Made by a program: the position numbers and the translations under genes | Notes under the pieces: model-generated | Told to the model about the DNA's origin: nothing | The model's input: the letters and a program-made list of their open reading frames with translations, nothing else | Databases searched by the model: none | Shown here: positions 16,435 to 25,218 of the stretch, piece after piece | Layout of the letters: every line of letters begins with the position of its first letter | Position numbering within the stretch: the stretch's first letter is position 1 | Assembly: GCA_000648925.1 (NCBI GenBank) | Contig: JFHF01000008.1 | Span: forward strand, 62,001-126,000 | DNA from: Caballeronia jiangsuensis | GTDB lineage: Bacteria > Pseudomonadota > Gammaproteobacteria > Burkholderiales > Burkholderiaceae | Direction: 5' to 3' | Length of the DNA: 64,000 bases

Positions 16435-16968
16435 TTACTTCCACGGCGCCATTGCATGAAACACGCCGTCGCGCCGCACGAGCGCATGAAACAGCGCGGC
16501 CGCGAGATGCACGACGATCAACGCGAAGAAGCACAGCGCGAGAAAGCGATGCGCGTTCCAGAGCAGCGTGTGCAATGAATTGCTATGAGGCAGAAGCGAC
16601 GGCAAGTGCCAGCCGCATATCACGACAGGATAGTCCGCCGCGGACAACATCCCATAGCCGAGCAGCGGCAACGCGATCATCAGCGCGTAAAAAGCGTAGT
16701 GCGAGAGATGCGCGGCGAGCTTCATCGGCTCGGGCATGTTCGCGGGCAGCGGCGGCGCACCGCGTGCGATCCGCACCGCGAGACGAATCAGCGCGAGCAC
16801 GAGTATCGCGATGCCGAGCGGCTTGTGGATGGACACGAGCGTCAGATAGTCCGGCTTCACCGTCGACACCATGCCCACGCCGATGAACAGCATCGCGAGA
16901 ATGCATATCGCCATGATCCAGTGCAGGGCGCGTTGCAGCGGCGAGAACCGCTCGTTGATCGCGTTCAT
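16435..16968 (-). CDS. Cytochrome b561 family protein
   Basis: A 177-residue four-helix membrane protein of the YodB/CybB type. It starts FSPLQRALHW, and histidines sit in helices 1, 2 and 4 (IHKPLG, HLSHYAFYAL, NAHRFLALC), suited to ligating two b hemes. The start overlaps the stop of the catalase-like gene by ATGA (16965-16968), so the two are cotranslated. An electron path between the quinone pool and the periplasmic catalase-like domain is plausible. It converges with the MocR gene, leaving ten bases. Confidence 0.88.
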   Translation of the reverse strand: MNAINERFSPLQRALHWIMAICILAMLFIGVGMVSTVKPDYLTLVSIHKPLGIAILVLALIRLAVRIARGAPPLPANMPEPMKLAAHLSHYAFYALMIALPLLGYGMLSAADYPVVICGWHLPSLLPHSNSLHTLLWNAHRFLALCFFALIVVHLAAALFHALVRRDGVFHAMAPWK

Positions 16969-18026
16969 GGCTTGGCTCCTTGCGCGGGCGTGTGCGGGTA
17001 GTCCTTGTCCTCGGCGGTGCGTCGATTGAACGATACGGAGTACGCGGCCGAGCGCGCGGCGGGGAATGGATCGTCGGACACGCGCATGCCGGATGGCAGC
17101 ACGGTCGGGTCGAAGTTGATGTCGCGGCACGCACCGTCCGGCTCGGGCTCGATGGCCTTGACGACGAGCGTGCCCACTTCCACCGTGTGCCGGTCTTCGG
17201 GCCACGCCTTGCTCGGGTCGGCGGTGGGATCGCCGGGATTGGCGACGGTGACGACCATCGCCCAGCGTTGCGGCGCGCTCTGGACGCGCTGCGTGATCTC
17301 GGCATCGAGGAAATTCGCGCCCTTCTGCTTCAGTTCGTCCGGTGTCAGGTTCTCGGGCTTCGCGGCGGGAATGAAGGACCAGCGCACCGTCTGATCCTGT
17401 CCTTCGGCATTCGTGAAGACGAAGCTGTTCAGGCTGTTGTAGCGTTCGTCCGCATACGAAGCCGTCCACGGCGCGCTGCCCGCCCACGCGCCGAACGCGC
17501 CAATCTCCGGATGCGCTGCGGCGAACTTCTGCATCGACTCAGGGTCGTTCTTGTTCGCGAGCGCGCGCTGCAGGTCGTAGAAGGCCTGCGGCGTCGCGAC
17601 GGGGAAGAACGGAGCGTCGATCATCGCGGAGCGCCACTCGCTTGCATCGGGCATCACGATGCGCAGGCTCAGGCCGCGCACGCGGGCCATTGCGTCGGAT
17701 GCTTTCGGGTCCGGCGTCGCGAGATTGAACCGGCCCGTGACGGGATACGTGCCCGGCATGAACATTTTGGCTTTGGAGAGCGCCGCGCCCGAACCGTTCG
17801 ATTCGAAATCGCCGGTGAAGCAGATGCCCTTCGCGTGATTGCGCCTGAACCCCGGCACCGCGCCGCCGGGCGGCGCAAGGCTGCCGACGATCTTCGCCGG
17901 CGTGAGGCGATTCGGCGTGAGCCAGCCTCCCGTGTAGGCGAAGGCCGCGACCAGCACGACGACGACGGCCGCGATCAGGATCAGCGCGGGAAGGGGCGAA
18001 CGGGAGGAAGCGGGTTTGTCAGCCAT
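16965..18026 (-). CDS. Membrane-anchored catalase-family peroxidase (SrpA-like)
   Basis: A 353-residue protein with an N-terminal membrane anchor (residues about 10-33) and a small catalase-fold domain outside the membrane. Catalase-family stretches include an FxRNHAKG segment, KxFMPGTYPVTGRFN, and RVRGLSLRI. It is much shorter than true catalases and lacks their C-terminal domains, which fits the SrpA group of heme peroxidases. It is translationally coupled to cytochrome b561 downstream, which could supply electrons for peroxide reduction. The start at 18026 gives a proper charged leader before the helix. Confidence 0.82.
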   Translation of the reverse strand: MADKPASSRSPLPALILIAAVVVVLVAAFAYTGGWLTPNRLTPAKIVGSLAPPGGAVPGFRRNHAKGICFTGDFESNGSGAALSKAKMFMPGTYPVTGRFNLATPDPKASDAMARVRGLSLRIVMPDASEWRSAMIDAPFFPVATPQAFYDLQRALANKNDPESMQKFAAAHPEIGAFGAWAGSAPWTASYADERYNSLNSFVFTNAEGQDQTVRWSFIPAAKPENLTPDELKQKGANFLDAEITQRVQSAPQRWAMVVTVANPGDPTADPSKAWPEDRHTVEVGTLVVKAIEPEPDGACRDINFDPTVLPSGMRVSDDPFPAARSAAYSVSFNRRTAEDKDYPHTPAQGAKP

Positions 18027-18137
18027 CGTAGTCTCTCGATCAACGATTCTGTTGCACGGTAATCTAGCAGCGTGAGGGGAATCGTGCCAGCAACGCGCAA
18101 AATTCGCAGATACCCCTCTTTATCTGGAGTTGCCCGC

Positions 18138-18866
18138 ATGACGCAGAACATTTACGACGACCCGGATTTCTTTTCGGGTTATAGCCGGCTGAATCGATCG
18201 ATTCACGGGCTCGATGGCGCGCCGGAATGGCCCGCGCTGCGCGCGCTCTTGCCGGAGATGCGCGGGCTCCGCGTGCTCGATCTGGGATGCGGATATGGAT
18301 GGTTCTGCCGATGGGCGGCCGAACATGGCGCGGCGCATGTGTCGGGTGTGGATGTGTCGGAGAAGATGCTCGAACGGGCTGGAGCGTTGAATACGCATCC
18401 GGCGGTTGCGTATCGGCTCGGCGATCTGGAAAGCATCGAATTAGCCGATTCGAGTTTCGATCTGGTCTATAGTTCGCTCGCGTTTCACTACATAGAAAAT
18501 CTGCCGCGCCTGATGCTTGCGATTCATCGGGCGCTCGTTCCGGGCGGCAGGCTCGTTTTCTCGATCGAGCATCCGATTTATATGGCGCCGCGCAATCCCG
18601 CGTTCGATGTGGACCGCGATGGACGCAAGATCTGGCCGCTCGACGGTTATCAGAACGAAGGCGCGCGCGTGACGAACTGGCTCGCGGAAGGCGTCGTGAA
18701 GCAGCATCGGACGATGGCGACGCTCGTCAATATGCTCATCGATTGCGGTTTTACGCTCAGACGCTTGATCGAGTGGGGGCCGACGCGGGAGCAGGTCGGC
18801 GCGATGCCCGCGCTGGTGGAAGAGGTCGAGCGGCCGATGATGTTGCTTGTTGCGGTGGAGCGGTGA
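18138..18866 (+). CDS. Class I SAM-dependent methyltransferase
   Basis: A 242-residue methyltransferase with motif I VLDLGCGYGWFCRWAAE starting near residue 47, motif II GVDVSEKMLE, and YSSLAFHYIENLPRL as the motif IV region. The length and the sequence SIEHPIYMAPRNP resemble the broad UbiE/Methyltransf_11 group. The substrate cannot be read. ATG 18138 was preferred over an upstream codon at 18072 because the protein family begins with the short MTQNIYDDP-like leader. It stands alone, divergent from the catalase-like gene. Confidence 0.85.
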   Translation: MTQNIYDDPDFFSGYSRLNRSIHGLDGAPEWPALRALLPEMRGLRVLDLGCGYGWFCRWAAEHGAAHVSGVDVSEKMLERAGALNTHPAVAYRLGDLESIELADSSFDLVYSSLAFHYIENLPRLMLAIHRALVPGGRLVFSIEHPIYMAPRNPAFDVDRDGRKIWPLDGYQNEGARVTNWLAEGVVKQHRTMATLVNMLIDCGFTLRRLIEWGPTREQVGAMPALVEEVERPMMLLVAVER

Positions 18867-18912
18867 GGGGCGCAGCGACCCCGCGTCCCATCCGCGTTCG
18901 AACGCGCCAACC

Positions 18913-19242
18913 CTACCCGGTTTTCAAAACCCGCAACGCAACCGCCCCCGCCGCCTCGCTCTCCGCATTCTGCTTCGCCTCTCGCATCGACAGATAGCGC
19001 AGACAGCACACGCGCAGAAACGACGCGAAGTTGGTCGGCACCTCGCCGCGCAACGCGATCAGTTCGTCGTAGAGCTTGACGGCAAACTGGCTCGTCGTCA
19101 GATTCTCGCGCCCGGCGATTTCCTGCAGCACGTCCCAGAACAGATTTTCGAGCCGGACCGTCGTGATCACGCCATGAATGCGCAGCGAACGCGTGCGCGA
19201 TTCATAGAGGATAGGGTCGGCGTTGATATACACCCCACACAT
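18913..19242 (-). CDS. Ribbon-helix-helix domain protein
   Basis: A 109-residue protein. The middle part (RSLRIHGVITTVRLENLFWDVLQEIAGRE, read in shorter pieces) has the pattern of a ribbon-helix-helix DNA-binding domain: a short strand, then two helices with hydrophobic spacing. ATG 19242 is preceded by GGAGG at eight bases, so it is preferred over the GTG 15 bases upstream. It may be a small regulator; no target is evident. It lies between two unrelated transcription units. Confidence 0.65.
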   Translation of the reverse strand: MCGVYINADPILYESRTRSLRIHGVITTVRLENLFWDVLQEIAGRENLTTSQFAVKLYDELIALRGEVPTNFASFLRVCCLRYLSMREAKQNAESEAAGAVALRVLKTG

Positions 19243-19331
19243 GACGAAAGCCTCCACAAAACGGGCCGCCGCGCGCGCGCACGACGGCCAACTGAAAAAG
19301 CTACTCCGCTACGTGTCGACCGGCAATCGCG

Positions 19332-20915
19332 TCAAACCCTGCGCTGCTTCATCTGCCCGGCGATGTAATCCGCCTGCCGGATCGCCAGCGTGACGATCGT
19401 GAGCGTCGGGTTTTCCGCAGCGCCCGTCGTGAACTGGCTGCCATCGGAGATGAACAGGTTCGCCACTTCGTGCGTCTGGCCGTGCGAGTTGCAGACGCCG
19501 TCGCTGGCTTTCGCGCTCATGCGGGCCGTGCCGAGATTGTGCGTCGACGGATACGGCGGCACGAGATACGTCGCCTTCGCGCCCGCCGCTTCGTAGACCG
19601 CGCTGCCCTGCTTGTACGCGTGCTCGCGCATCGCTTCGTCGTTCGGATGATCGTCGAAGTGGACGTTCGGCACCGGCAGGCCGTACTGATCCTTCACGTC
19701 GGTGTTGAGCGTGATGCGGTTCGATTCGCGCGGCATGTCCTCGCCGACGATCCACATGCCCGCCGTGTACTGATACTGATCCATCGCCGCCGCGAAGTTC
19801 GGCCCCCAGGAGCCCGGATCGAGAAACGCCGCGTAGAACGGCAGCCCGAGCGAAAGCGTCTCCAGGTGATAGCCGCCCGCGAAGCCGCGCTTCGGATCGA
19901 ACACGGATTCGTCCTCGATGATGCCGGCCATCGTCGTGCCCTTGTACATCTCGACCTTGTCGTTGAACACGCCATAGACCGAGCCGGTGGTGTGCCGCAT
20001 GTAGTTGCGGCCCACCTGGCCCGAGCCGTTCGCGAGGCCATCGGGGAATTTGCTCGACTGCGAATTGAGCAACAGGCGCGGCGTCTCGATCGCATTGCCC
20101 GCCACGGCGACGACGCGCGCCTTCTGCCGCTGCAGCTTGCCGTCCTTGTCGTAGTAGACGACGCCCGTCGCCTTGCCGCGCGCATCGTGCTCGATCTTGA
20201 CGACATGCGACTGCGGGCGCAGTTCCATACGGCCCGTCGCCTGCGCGCGCGGCAACTCGGTGTAGAGCGTCGACCACTTCGCGCCCGTGCGGCAGCCCTG
20301 AAAGCAGAAACCGCGCTGGAAGCAGTGCGTGCGATCGTCGCGCACCGTGCTGTTGATCGCCATGTGGCCGGTGTTGCACTCCTTGTAGCCGAGCTTCGTT
20401 GCGCCCGCCGACATGACCTTGAAGTTGTTGTTGCCCGGCAGGCCCGGATTGCCGTTCGTGCGCGTCACGCCCATCTTCTTCTCGGCGCGGTCATAGTAAG
20501 GATCGAGTTCCGCGCGCGTGACCGGCCAGTCGAGCAGATTGGCGCCCTGCACGTCGCCGTAGGTCGTCTTCGCCTTGAACTCGTGCGGCTGGATGCGCAG
20601 GCTCGCGCCCGCCCAGTGAACGGTGGTCCCGCCTACCGTCTTGCAGATCCACGCGGGCAGGTTCGGAAAGTCCTTCGCGACGCGCCAGTTACCCGACGTC
20701 GTGCGATTGTCGAGCCACGAGAGCTGCTTGAACGCGCTCCACTCTTCCGTCGCGAAATCACCCTGCGTGTGCATCGCGCCCGCTTCGAGCACGACCACAT
20801 CGACGCCCTTCTGCGCGAGTTCGTTGGCGAGCGTCCCGCCACCCGCCCCGGATCCGATGATCACCACGACGTGATCGTCGGTGTGTCTGAACTGCACCTT
20901 GTTGTCCGTATACAT
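19332..20915 (-). CDS. GMC-family dehydrogenase, large subunit (gluconate 2-dehydrogenase / sugar dehydrogenase type)
   Basis: A 527-residue flavoprotein. The dinucleotide motif IGSGAGGGTLANELAQKG is near residues 20-37. A CFQRGFCFQGCRTGAKWS cysteine-rich segment is near 205, and the GMC C-terminal domain holds STHNLGTARMS and NPTLTIVTLAIRQAD. This pattern matches the catalytic subunit of gluconate 2-dehydrogenase and related sugar dehydrogenases. It follows the subunit-3-like gene at 20952, consistent with a two-component complex exported by its partner's Tat signal. The usual multi-heme cytochrome subunit is not in the window. Confidence 0.87.
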   Translation of the reverse strand: MYTDNKVQFRHTDDHVVVIIGSGAGGGTLANELAQKGVDVVVLEAGAMHTQGDFATEEWSAFKQLSWLDNRTTSGNWRVAKDFPNLPAWICKTVGGTTVHWAGASLRIQPHEFKAKTTYGDVQGANLLDWPVTRAELDPYYDRAEKKMGVTRTNGNPGLPGNNNFKVMSAGATKLGYKECNTGHMAINSTVRDDRTHCFQRGFCFQGCRTGAKWSTLYTELPRAQATGRMELRPQSHVVKIEHDARGKATGVVYYDKDGKLQRQKARVVAVAGNAIETPRLLLNSQSSKFPDGLANGSGQVGRNYMRHTTGSVYGVFNDKVEMYKGTTMAGIIEDESVFDPKRGFAGGYHLETLSLGLPFYAAFLDPGSWGPNFAAAMDQYQYTAGMWIVGEDMPRESNRITLNTDVKDQYGLPVPNVHFDDHPNDEAMREHAYKQGSAVYEAAGAKATYLVPPYPSTHNLGTARMSAKASDGVCNSHGQTHEVANLFISDGSQFTTGAAENPTLTIVTLAIRQADYIAGQMKQRRV

Positions 20916-20951
20916 GTCTGTCTCCGTTTTCCGTCGGATCGCTCGAATGGG

Positions 20952-21602
20952 TTAGCTGTCTTTCGGAATCGGGCCGCTGTCGGCCGCGGGCGGATCGGGC
21001 AGCCACGTCAGGTTATTGAAGCCCTGATAGAGATAGCCGCCATCGCCCTTCGACGCCCCATAGCCGAAGTGCTCGTAGGCCAGCGGGTTGCTGTACAGGG
21101 AAACCACGGCCGTGCTGCGAATCGTGCTGAAGAACGGCGTGCCCGCGAGCGCGGCGACGTCCTGCGCCTTCTCGTTCGCGCCGCGCTTCGTCCAGTCGGA
21201 GCCGGCTTTCGCATCGAGTTGCGCAACGCCATCGGCGAGTTGTTGACGCACTGCGGGATCGGCTTTCGCCTTGGCATCGAGATCCTTGACGACGAGCGCA
21301 TAGACCGCGTCATCGAGCGTCGCGTGCGGATAGATCTGCCGGGTCACTTGCAAGAGCACCTCGCCCTGATGCGTGCTGAGTCCCTGCATTTCGAGCGCCC
21401 AGACGCGGCTCGGCGCGAGACTCGCGAAAATCGACGTCGCGGCGATCGTGCCGACCAGCACGCCGGTGCCGCGCAGGAATTCGCGTCGTGTCAGTGCGAT
21501 CTTCGGCGGGGCGGCGGCGATTTCATCGTGATCGTGATCGTGATGATGTCCAGCATCGTGCGCGCGCCGCTGCGCGACGATCGGAATGATCGTGTCTCGC
21601 AT
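20952..21602 (-). CDS. Gluconate 2-dehydrogenase subunit 3 family protein (Tat-exported)
   Basis: A 216-residue protein with a twin-arginine-type leader (LTRREFLRGTG at about residues 37-47, then a hydrophobic stretch ending near ALE). The rest fits the small subunit that escorts the GMC flavoprotein across the membrane, including a tail with FGYGASKGDGGYLYQGFNNLTWLP. It lies directly upstream of the large subunit on the same strand with a 36-base gap. Its N terminus carries an unusual His/Asp cluster (HDAGHHHDHDHDE) before the Tat motif, which may bind metal. It starts at ATG 21602. Confidence 0.85.
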   Translation of the reverse strand: MRDTIIPIVAQRRAHDAGHHHDHDHDEIAAAPPKIALTRREFLRGTGVLVGTIAATSIFASLAPSRVWALEMQGLSTHQGEVLLQVTRQIYPHATLDDAVYALVVKDLDAKAKADPAVRQQLADGVAQLDAKAGSDWTKRGANEKAQDVAALAGTPFFSTIRSTAVVSLYSNPLAYEHFGYGASKGDGGYLYQGFNNLTWLPDPPAADSGPIPKDS

Positions 21603-21663
21603 GTCTCTCTCCTTGTGGGGTGCTGCAACAACTTTTGTATGTGGTGCCGCTGTGCCGCCGTAG

Positions 21664-22062
21664 TTACTCGTAATGCCCGTGACGCTCCAGCACTTCGATC
21701 TTGTAACCGTCCGGATCCTGAATGAAGAAATATCGCGCGATCAGCGAGCCGTCGTCGTTCTTGAACTCGCGCACGTCGTTGGGCGTAAGACCCAGGCCGA
21801 TGAGACGCTCGCGCTCCGCCTTCACGTCCGGCACGCTCACCGCGACATGGCCGTAGCCGTCGCCATGCGTATAAGGCTCGGCGCGTCCCTTGTTCCAGGT
21901 GAGTTCGAGCTCGGCGTGGGTTTCATCGTTGCGGAGATAGGCGAGCGTGAAGTCCGGAAAATCCAGCCGATGCGCAACGCCGAGATTGAAAGCCTTCTGA
22001 TAGAAATCGAGCGAGCGTTGCAGATCCTGCACGCGAATCATCGTGTGAATGAGTTTCGACAT
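21664..22062 (-). CDS. gloA: Lactoylglutathione lyase (glyoxalase I)
   Basis: A 132-residue VOC-fold protein. It begins MSKLIHTMIRVQDLQRSLDF and includes TLAYLRNDETHAELELTWN and a C-terminal FFIQDPDGYKIEVLER. The putative metal ligands His6, a Glu near 57, His near 75 and a Glu near 123 fit bacterial GloA. It isomerises the methylglyoxal-glutathione hemithioacetal in the cytoplasm. AGGAGG six bases before ATG 22062 decides the start; upstream in-frame codons are poorer. It may be cotranscribed with the downstream dehydrogenase pair. Confidence 0.93.
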   Translation of the reverse strand: MSKLIHTMIRVQDLQRSLDFYQKAFNLGVAHRLDFPDFTLAYLRNDETHAELELTWNKGRAEPYTHGDGYGHVAVSVPDVKAERERLIGLGLTPNDVREFKNDDGSLIARYFFIQDPDGYKIEVLERHGHYE

Positions 22063-22183
22063 GAGCGCCTCCTCCTTGTGAGACAAGTGTAGGAAGCGGC
22101 GCGCGCAAAGGGTAATGGCGGGTTAAATCGGGCATTAGGCGTTTCCCCGAGGCGCACGCGCGCCCGCCGGGGAAATCGAGCCG

Positions 22184-23764
22184 CTACGACAGCATCCAGG
22201 TTCGCGCGAAGTCATCGAAACGCGCGACTTCTTCGGCTCGCCACTGCGCGCTTCGCCCCAGCTCTTCCGCGATGATCCGGGCGACTTCCGGCGCGGCGTC
22301 GCGGGCGGCGGCGGCATCGAGAAACAGCGCGCGATTGCGCCGCGCCAGCACATCCTCGACACAGCGCGCGAGTTCCGCCCGGACCGCGAAGCGCGTCTGC
22401 GCCTCGGTCAGCCCGCTGGCCTTGACCAGCACGTTATGCGCGCCCGGCAGACGTTCGATAGCGGCGGCATCGGAACCGTAGTGGCCGCGCTGCTCCGCCG
22501 TTGCGCCATGCAGCGGCAACGACGCCGTGCGGCAAGGCGCCTCGGGCAACAGACGCTTCGCGACGGCCAGATCGATGACCTGCTGCGCCATCAGGCGATA
22601 CGTCGTCCACTTGCCGCCCGTCACGGTGATCATGCCCGTCGCGTTCATTTCGATCGTATGTTCGCGCGAGAGCGCCGCCGTCGATGCGTTCGAGTCGGCC
22701 TTCACGAGTGGACGAAGGCCCGCCCAGACGCTCAGGACGTCGTCGCGCGAAGGCTTCACGGACAGATAATCCGACGCCGTCGCGAGAATGAAGTCGATGT
22801 CCTCGTCGCTTGCGCGCGGGTCGAGCGGCAAGTCCTGACGCGGCGTATCCGTCGTGCCGACGATCGTGTGGCCGTGCCACGGCACCATGAAAAGCACGCG
22901 TCCATCTTTGGTCTTCGGCACAAGAATCGCGTCGTTGCTTTGCAGGAAGCGGCCCGGCAATGTGAGATGAACGCCCTGGCTCGGCGCCACGATCGGGCGC
23001 ACGCCGGGCTCGGCCATCGCGCGGATCGAATCGACCCAGACGCCTGTCGCGTTGACGAGGCAGCGCGCGCCGACGTCGAAGCTATCGCCCGTTTCGACAT
23101 CCGTCACCGACACGCGATGATGTCCCGCCGCGCGATCGAAACCGATGCCGCGCACTGCCGCATTGTTAAGCGCGAGCCCGCCGAGATCGAACAGCGTGCG
23201 CATCAGCGCGATGGCGAGACGCGCGTCGTCGAACTGGCCGTCGCAGTAGAGCGTGCCGCCGCGCAGCGCGTGACCGTCGAGGGAATCGGCGAGCATCGGC
23301 GATTTCGCGCGCGTTTCCGCGAGGCTCAGGCTGCGGCTCGCGCCGAGGTTCGACGCGCCCGCGAGCCAGTCGTACATCTTCAGTCCCGCGCCGTAGATCA
23401 GCTTGTCGCCGAATCGATACGCCGGAACGACGAAGCCGAGCGCATGCACGAGATGCGGCGCGTTGCGCGCGAGCAGGCCGCGCTCGCGCAGCGCCTCGCG
23501 AACGAGCGGGATGTTGCCCTGCGCGAGATAGCGCACGCCGCCATGAACGAGCTTCGTCGCCTTGCTCGACGTGCCCTTGGCGAAGTCGCGCGCCTCCAGC
23601 AGCAAGGTCCGATAACCGCGCGACGCCGCATCGACGGCCGTGCCGAGACCGCTCGCGCCGCCGCCGATCACGACGACATCGAATACGGGCGTCTTGTCGA
23701 GTTCGCGCAGGAGCGATGCGCGGTCGGAAGGCGTGGTGTCTGTCACTTGTCGTTGTGTTCGCAA
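22184..23764 (-). CDS. glpD: Glycerol-3-phosphate dehydrogenase, aerobic (GlpD-like)
   Basis: A 526-residue FAD enzyme. The N-terminal dinucleotide motif is VVVIGGGASGLGTAVDAASRG, followed by the GlpD hallmark SSKATKLVHGGVRYL. Later segments include HALRGGTLYCDGQFDD, VNATGVWVDS, and ITVTGGKWTTYRLMAQ. It oxidises sn-glycerol 3-phosphate to dihydroxyacetone phosphate and passes electrons to quinone at the membrane. No glpK or glpF is adjacent, so it may be a second copy. It is two bases from the cupin gene upstream, so they share a transcript. Confidence 0.92.
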   Translation of the reverse strand: MRTQRQVTDTTPSDRASLLRELDKTPVFDVVVIGGGASGLGTAVDAASRGYRTLLLEARDFAKGTSSKATKLVHGGVRYLAQGNIPLVREALRERGLLARNAPHLVHALGFVVPAYRFGDKLIYGAGLKMYDWLAGASNLGASRSLSLAETRAKSPMLADSLDGHALRGGTLYCDGQFDDARLAIALMRTLFDLGGLALNNAAVRGIGFDRAAGHHRVSVTDVETGDSFDVGARCLVNATGVWVDSIRAMAEPGVRPIVAPSQGVHLTLPGRFLQSNDAILVPKTKDGRVLFMVPWHGHTIVGTTDTPRQDLPLDPRASDEDIDFILATASDYLSVKPSRDDVLSVWAGLRPLVKADSNASTAALSREHTIEMNATGMITVTGGKWTTYRLMAQQVIDLAVAKRLLPEAPCRTASLPLHGATAEQRGHYGSDAAAIERLPGAHNVLVKASGLTEAQTRFAVRAELARCVEDVLARRNRALFLDAAAARDAAPEVARIIAEELGRSAQWRAEEVARFDDFARTWMLS

Positions 23765-23766
23765 GC

Positions 23767-24234
23767 CTAGCGCTTGGTCGAGTCGATCGGCGTGCCGTCC
23801 TTGTGCACGAATCGGCCATCGGCGTTGGCGCTCATCATGTCGATATCGGAGCAGGTCGTGAGGTCTTCATACACGCGGCTGCCGACTTCGAGATACACGG
23901 CCACCGTATCCGAACGATTGATCATGTGATGGCCGTTGCCCGTGCCCTTCGGAAACGCCGCGCAATCGCCCGCGCGCAGTGTCGTTTCGCCTTCGTCCTC
24001 GATCAGCACCAGTTCGCCTTCGAGAACATGAACGAACTCATCCTCGTGCGAATGCCAGTGACGCTGGCTCGACCATCCGCCCGGCGGCAGACGCATCAGA
24101 TTCACGCCGAAATCGCCGAGACGGCCCGCCTCGCCGAGACGCTGGCGGGTGCGATCGGCGCACGGCGCATCGAAGGGCGGCGGATATCCCGAACCTTTTA
24201 TCGCGGGCACGGCGGCGAGATCGATCTTCGGCAT
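23767..24234 (-). CDS. Cupin domain protein
   Basis: A 155-residue single-domain cupin. Motif 1 is HWHSHEDEFVHVLEGELVLIED (three His plus Glu) and motif 2 is KGTGNGHHMINRS, so a metal site is likely. It sits two bases before glpD and seven bases after the methyltransferase gene, forming a compact unit. Such cupins are often annotated as putative transcriptional or isomerase-like proteins; the function is unknown. Confidence 0.85.
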   Translation of the reverse strand: MPKIDLAAVPAIKGSGYPPPFDAPCADRTRQRLGEAGRLGDFGVNLMRLPPGGWSSQRHWHSHEDEFVHVLEGELVLIEDEGETTLRAGDCAAFPKGTGNGHHMINRSDTVAVYLEVGSRVYEDLTTCSDIDMMSANADGRFVHKDGTPIDSTKR

Positions 24235-24241
24235 GGCAAGC

Positions 24242-25102
24242 CTATGTGTTGGCGATCAGCAGTTCTTCGGCATTGTTCGGCGGACGCAGGCCATCGGTTC
24301 TGTTCGCGAAGTATCGCTGTGTCAGATCCTCGGCCGAAACGTGTCGCGCGTCCTTGAAGCCCGCATCGTGAGCCAGCGCCTGAATCTGAGCGGGCGTGAA
24401 GAAGCTGATGAACGGCGTGCCGCTCGCACGCGCGCCCTTCTCCGCCATCTCCAGACCCGGACGCACGTCGGGGTCCGCGAGTTCGATCGGCAACAGGAAG
24501 GTCATCGCGAAGGTCGATCCCGATACAAAGCCCGCGACTTCGCGCAACGTGGCCGCGTTCGCTTCCTTCGTGAGATACATGCTGACGCCCGTCGATACGA
24601 CGATTGCAGGCCTGCTCTCATCGAAGCCGTTCTGCACGAGCTTCTCGCGCCACGATTCTCCCGCTTCGAAATCCACGGGCACGAAATGCAGCCGCTCCGG
24701 CCCGCCGTAACCGAGTTCGATCAGACGCCGGCGCTTCCACGCCTGCGGTCCCGGCGGATCGACTTCGAAAATATTCAGCCGCGCGGCGATCTCGGGCCTG
24801 CGTTGCGCGAAGCTGTCGAGACCCGCGCCGAGGATCACGTACTGCGCGACATCTCGATCGAGCGCTTCCGTGACGAGATCTTCGATGAAACGCGCACGCG
24901 CCACGATCGACGCGCGAAAAGGCCGCGTGAACTGCGGGTTCATGTCGCCGCGTTCGCGCCAGTTCGCATCGGGCGCGAGCAATTCGAGGCCGATGGTGTC
25001 TTCCAGCACATGCGGCGGCGCATCGGCTTCGGCGTGCAGCGCGCGCCACATCGCGACGCGTGCGGCGGTGCTGTCGGGCGCCTCGTTGGTGTTGTCGTTC
25101 AT
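24242..25102 (-). CDS. LCMT-type class I SAM methyltransferase (TIGR00027-like)
   Basis: A 286-residue protein with the leucine-carboxymethyltransferase-like pattern: an N-terminal DNTNEAPDSTAARVAMWRAL, then MNPQFTRPFRASIVARAR, motif I VILGAGLDSFAQR, and FEVDPPGPQAWKRRRL. It is typical of the SAM-dependent methyltransferase family abundant in actinobacteria and Burkholderia. The substrate is unknown. It heads the methyltransferase-cupin-glpD unit and diverges from an EamA transporter. Confidence 0.85.
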   Translation of the reverse strand: MNDNTNEAPDSTAARVAMWRALHAEADAPPHVLEDTIGLELLAPDANWRERGDMNPQFTRPFRASIVARARFIEDLVTEALDRDVAQYVILGAGLDSFAQRRPEIAARLNIFEVDPPGPQAWKRRRLIELGYGGPERLHFVPVDFEAGESWREKLVQNGFDESRPAIVVSTGVSMYLTKEANAATLREVAGFVSGSTFAMTFLLPIELADPDVRPGLEMAEKGARASGTPFISFFTPAQIQALAHDAGFKDARHVSAEDLTQRYFANRTDGLRPPNNAEELLIANT

Positions 25103-25218
25103 GGTTCGGCGTTCGATCGGATCGATGATGTTGTAAGCACAGAATGTCTCACACTTCGACGACGTCGTCTCGACCACTACAATCGGTACTTTCGCTGCAC
25201 ACGAACAAGGACGCGAAC

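Noticed and set aside
19470..21725. A 751-codon open frame on the plus strand
   Set aside because: Antisense to the sugar dehydrogenase pair; composition typical of a GC-bias shadow.
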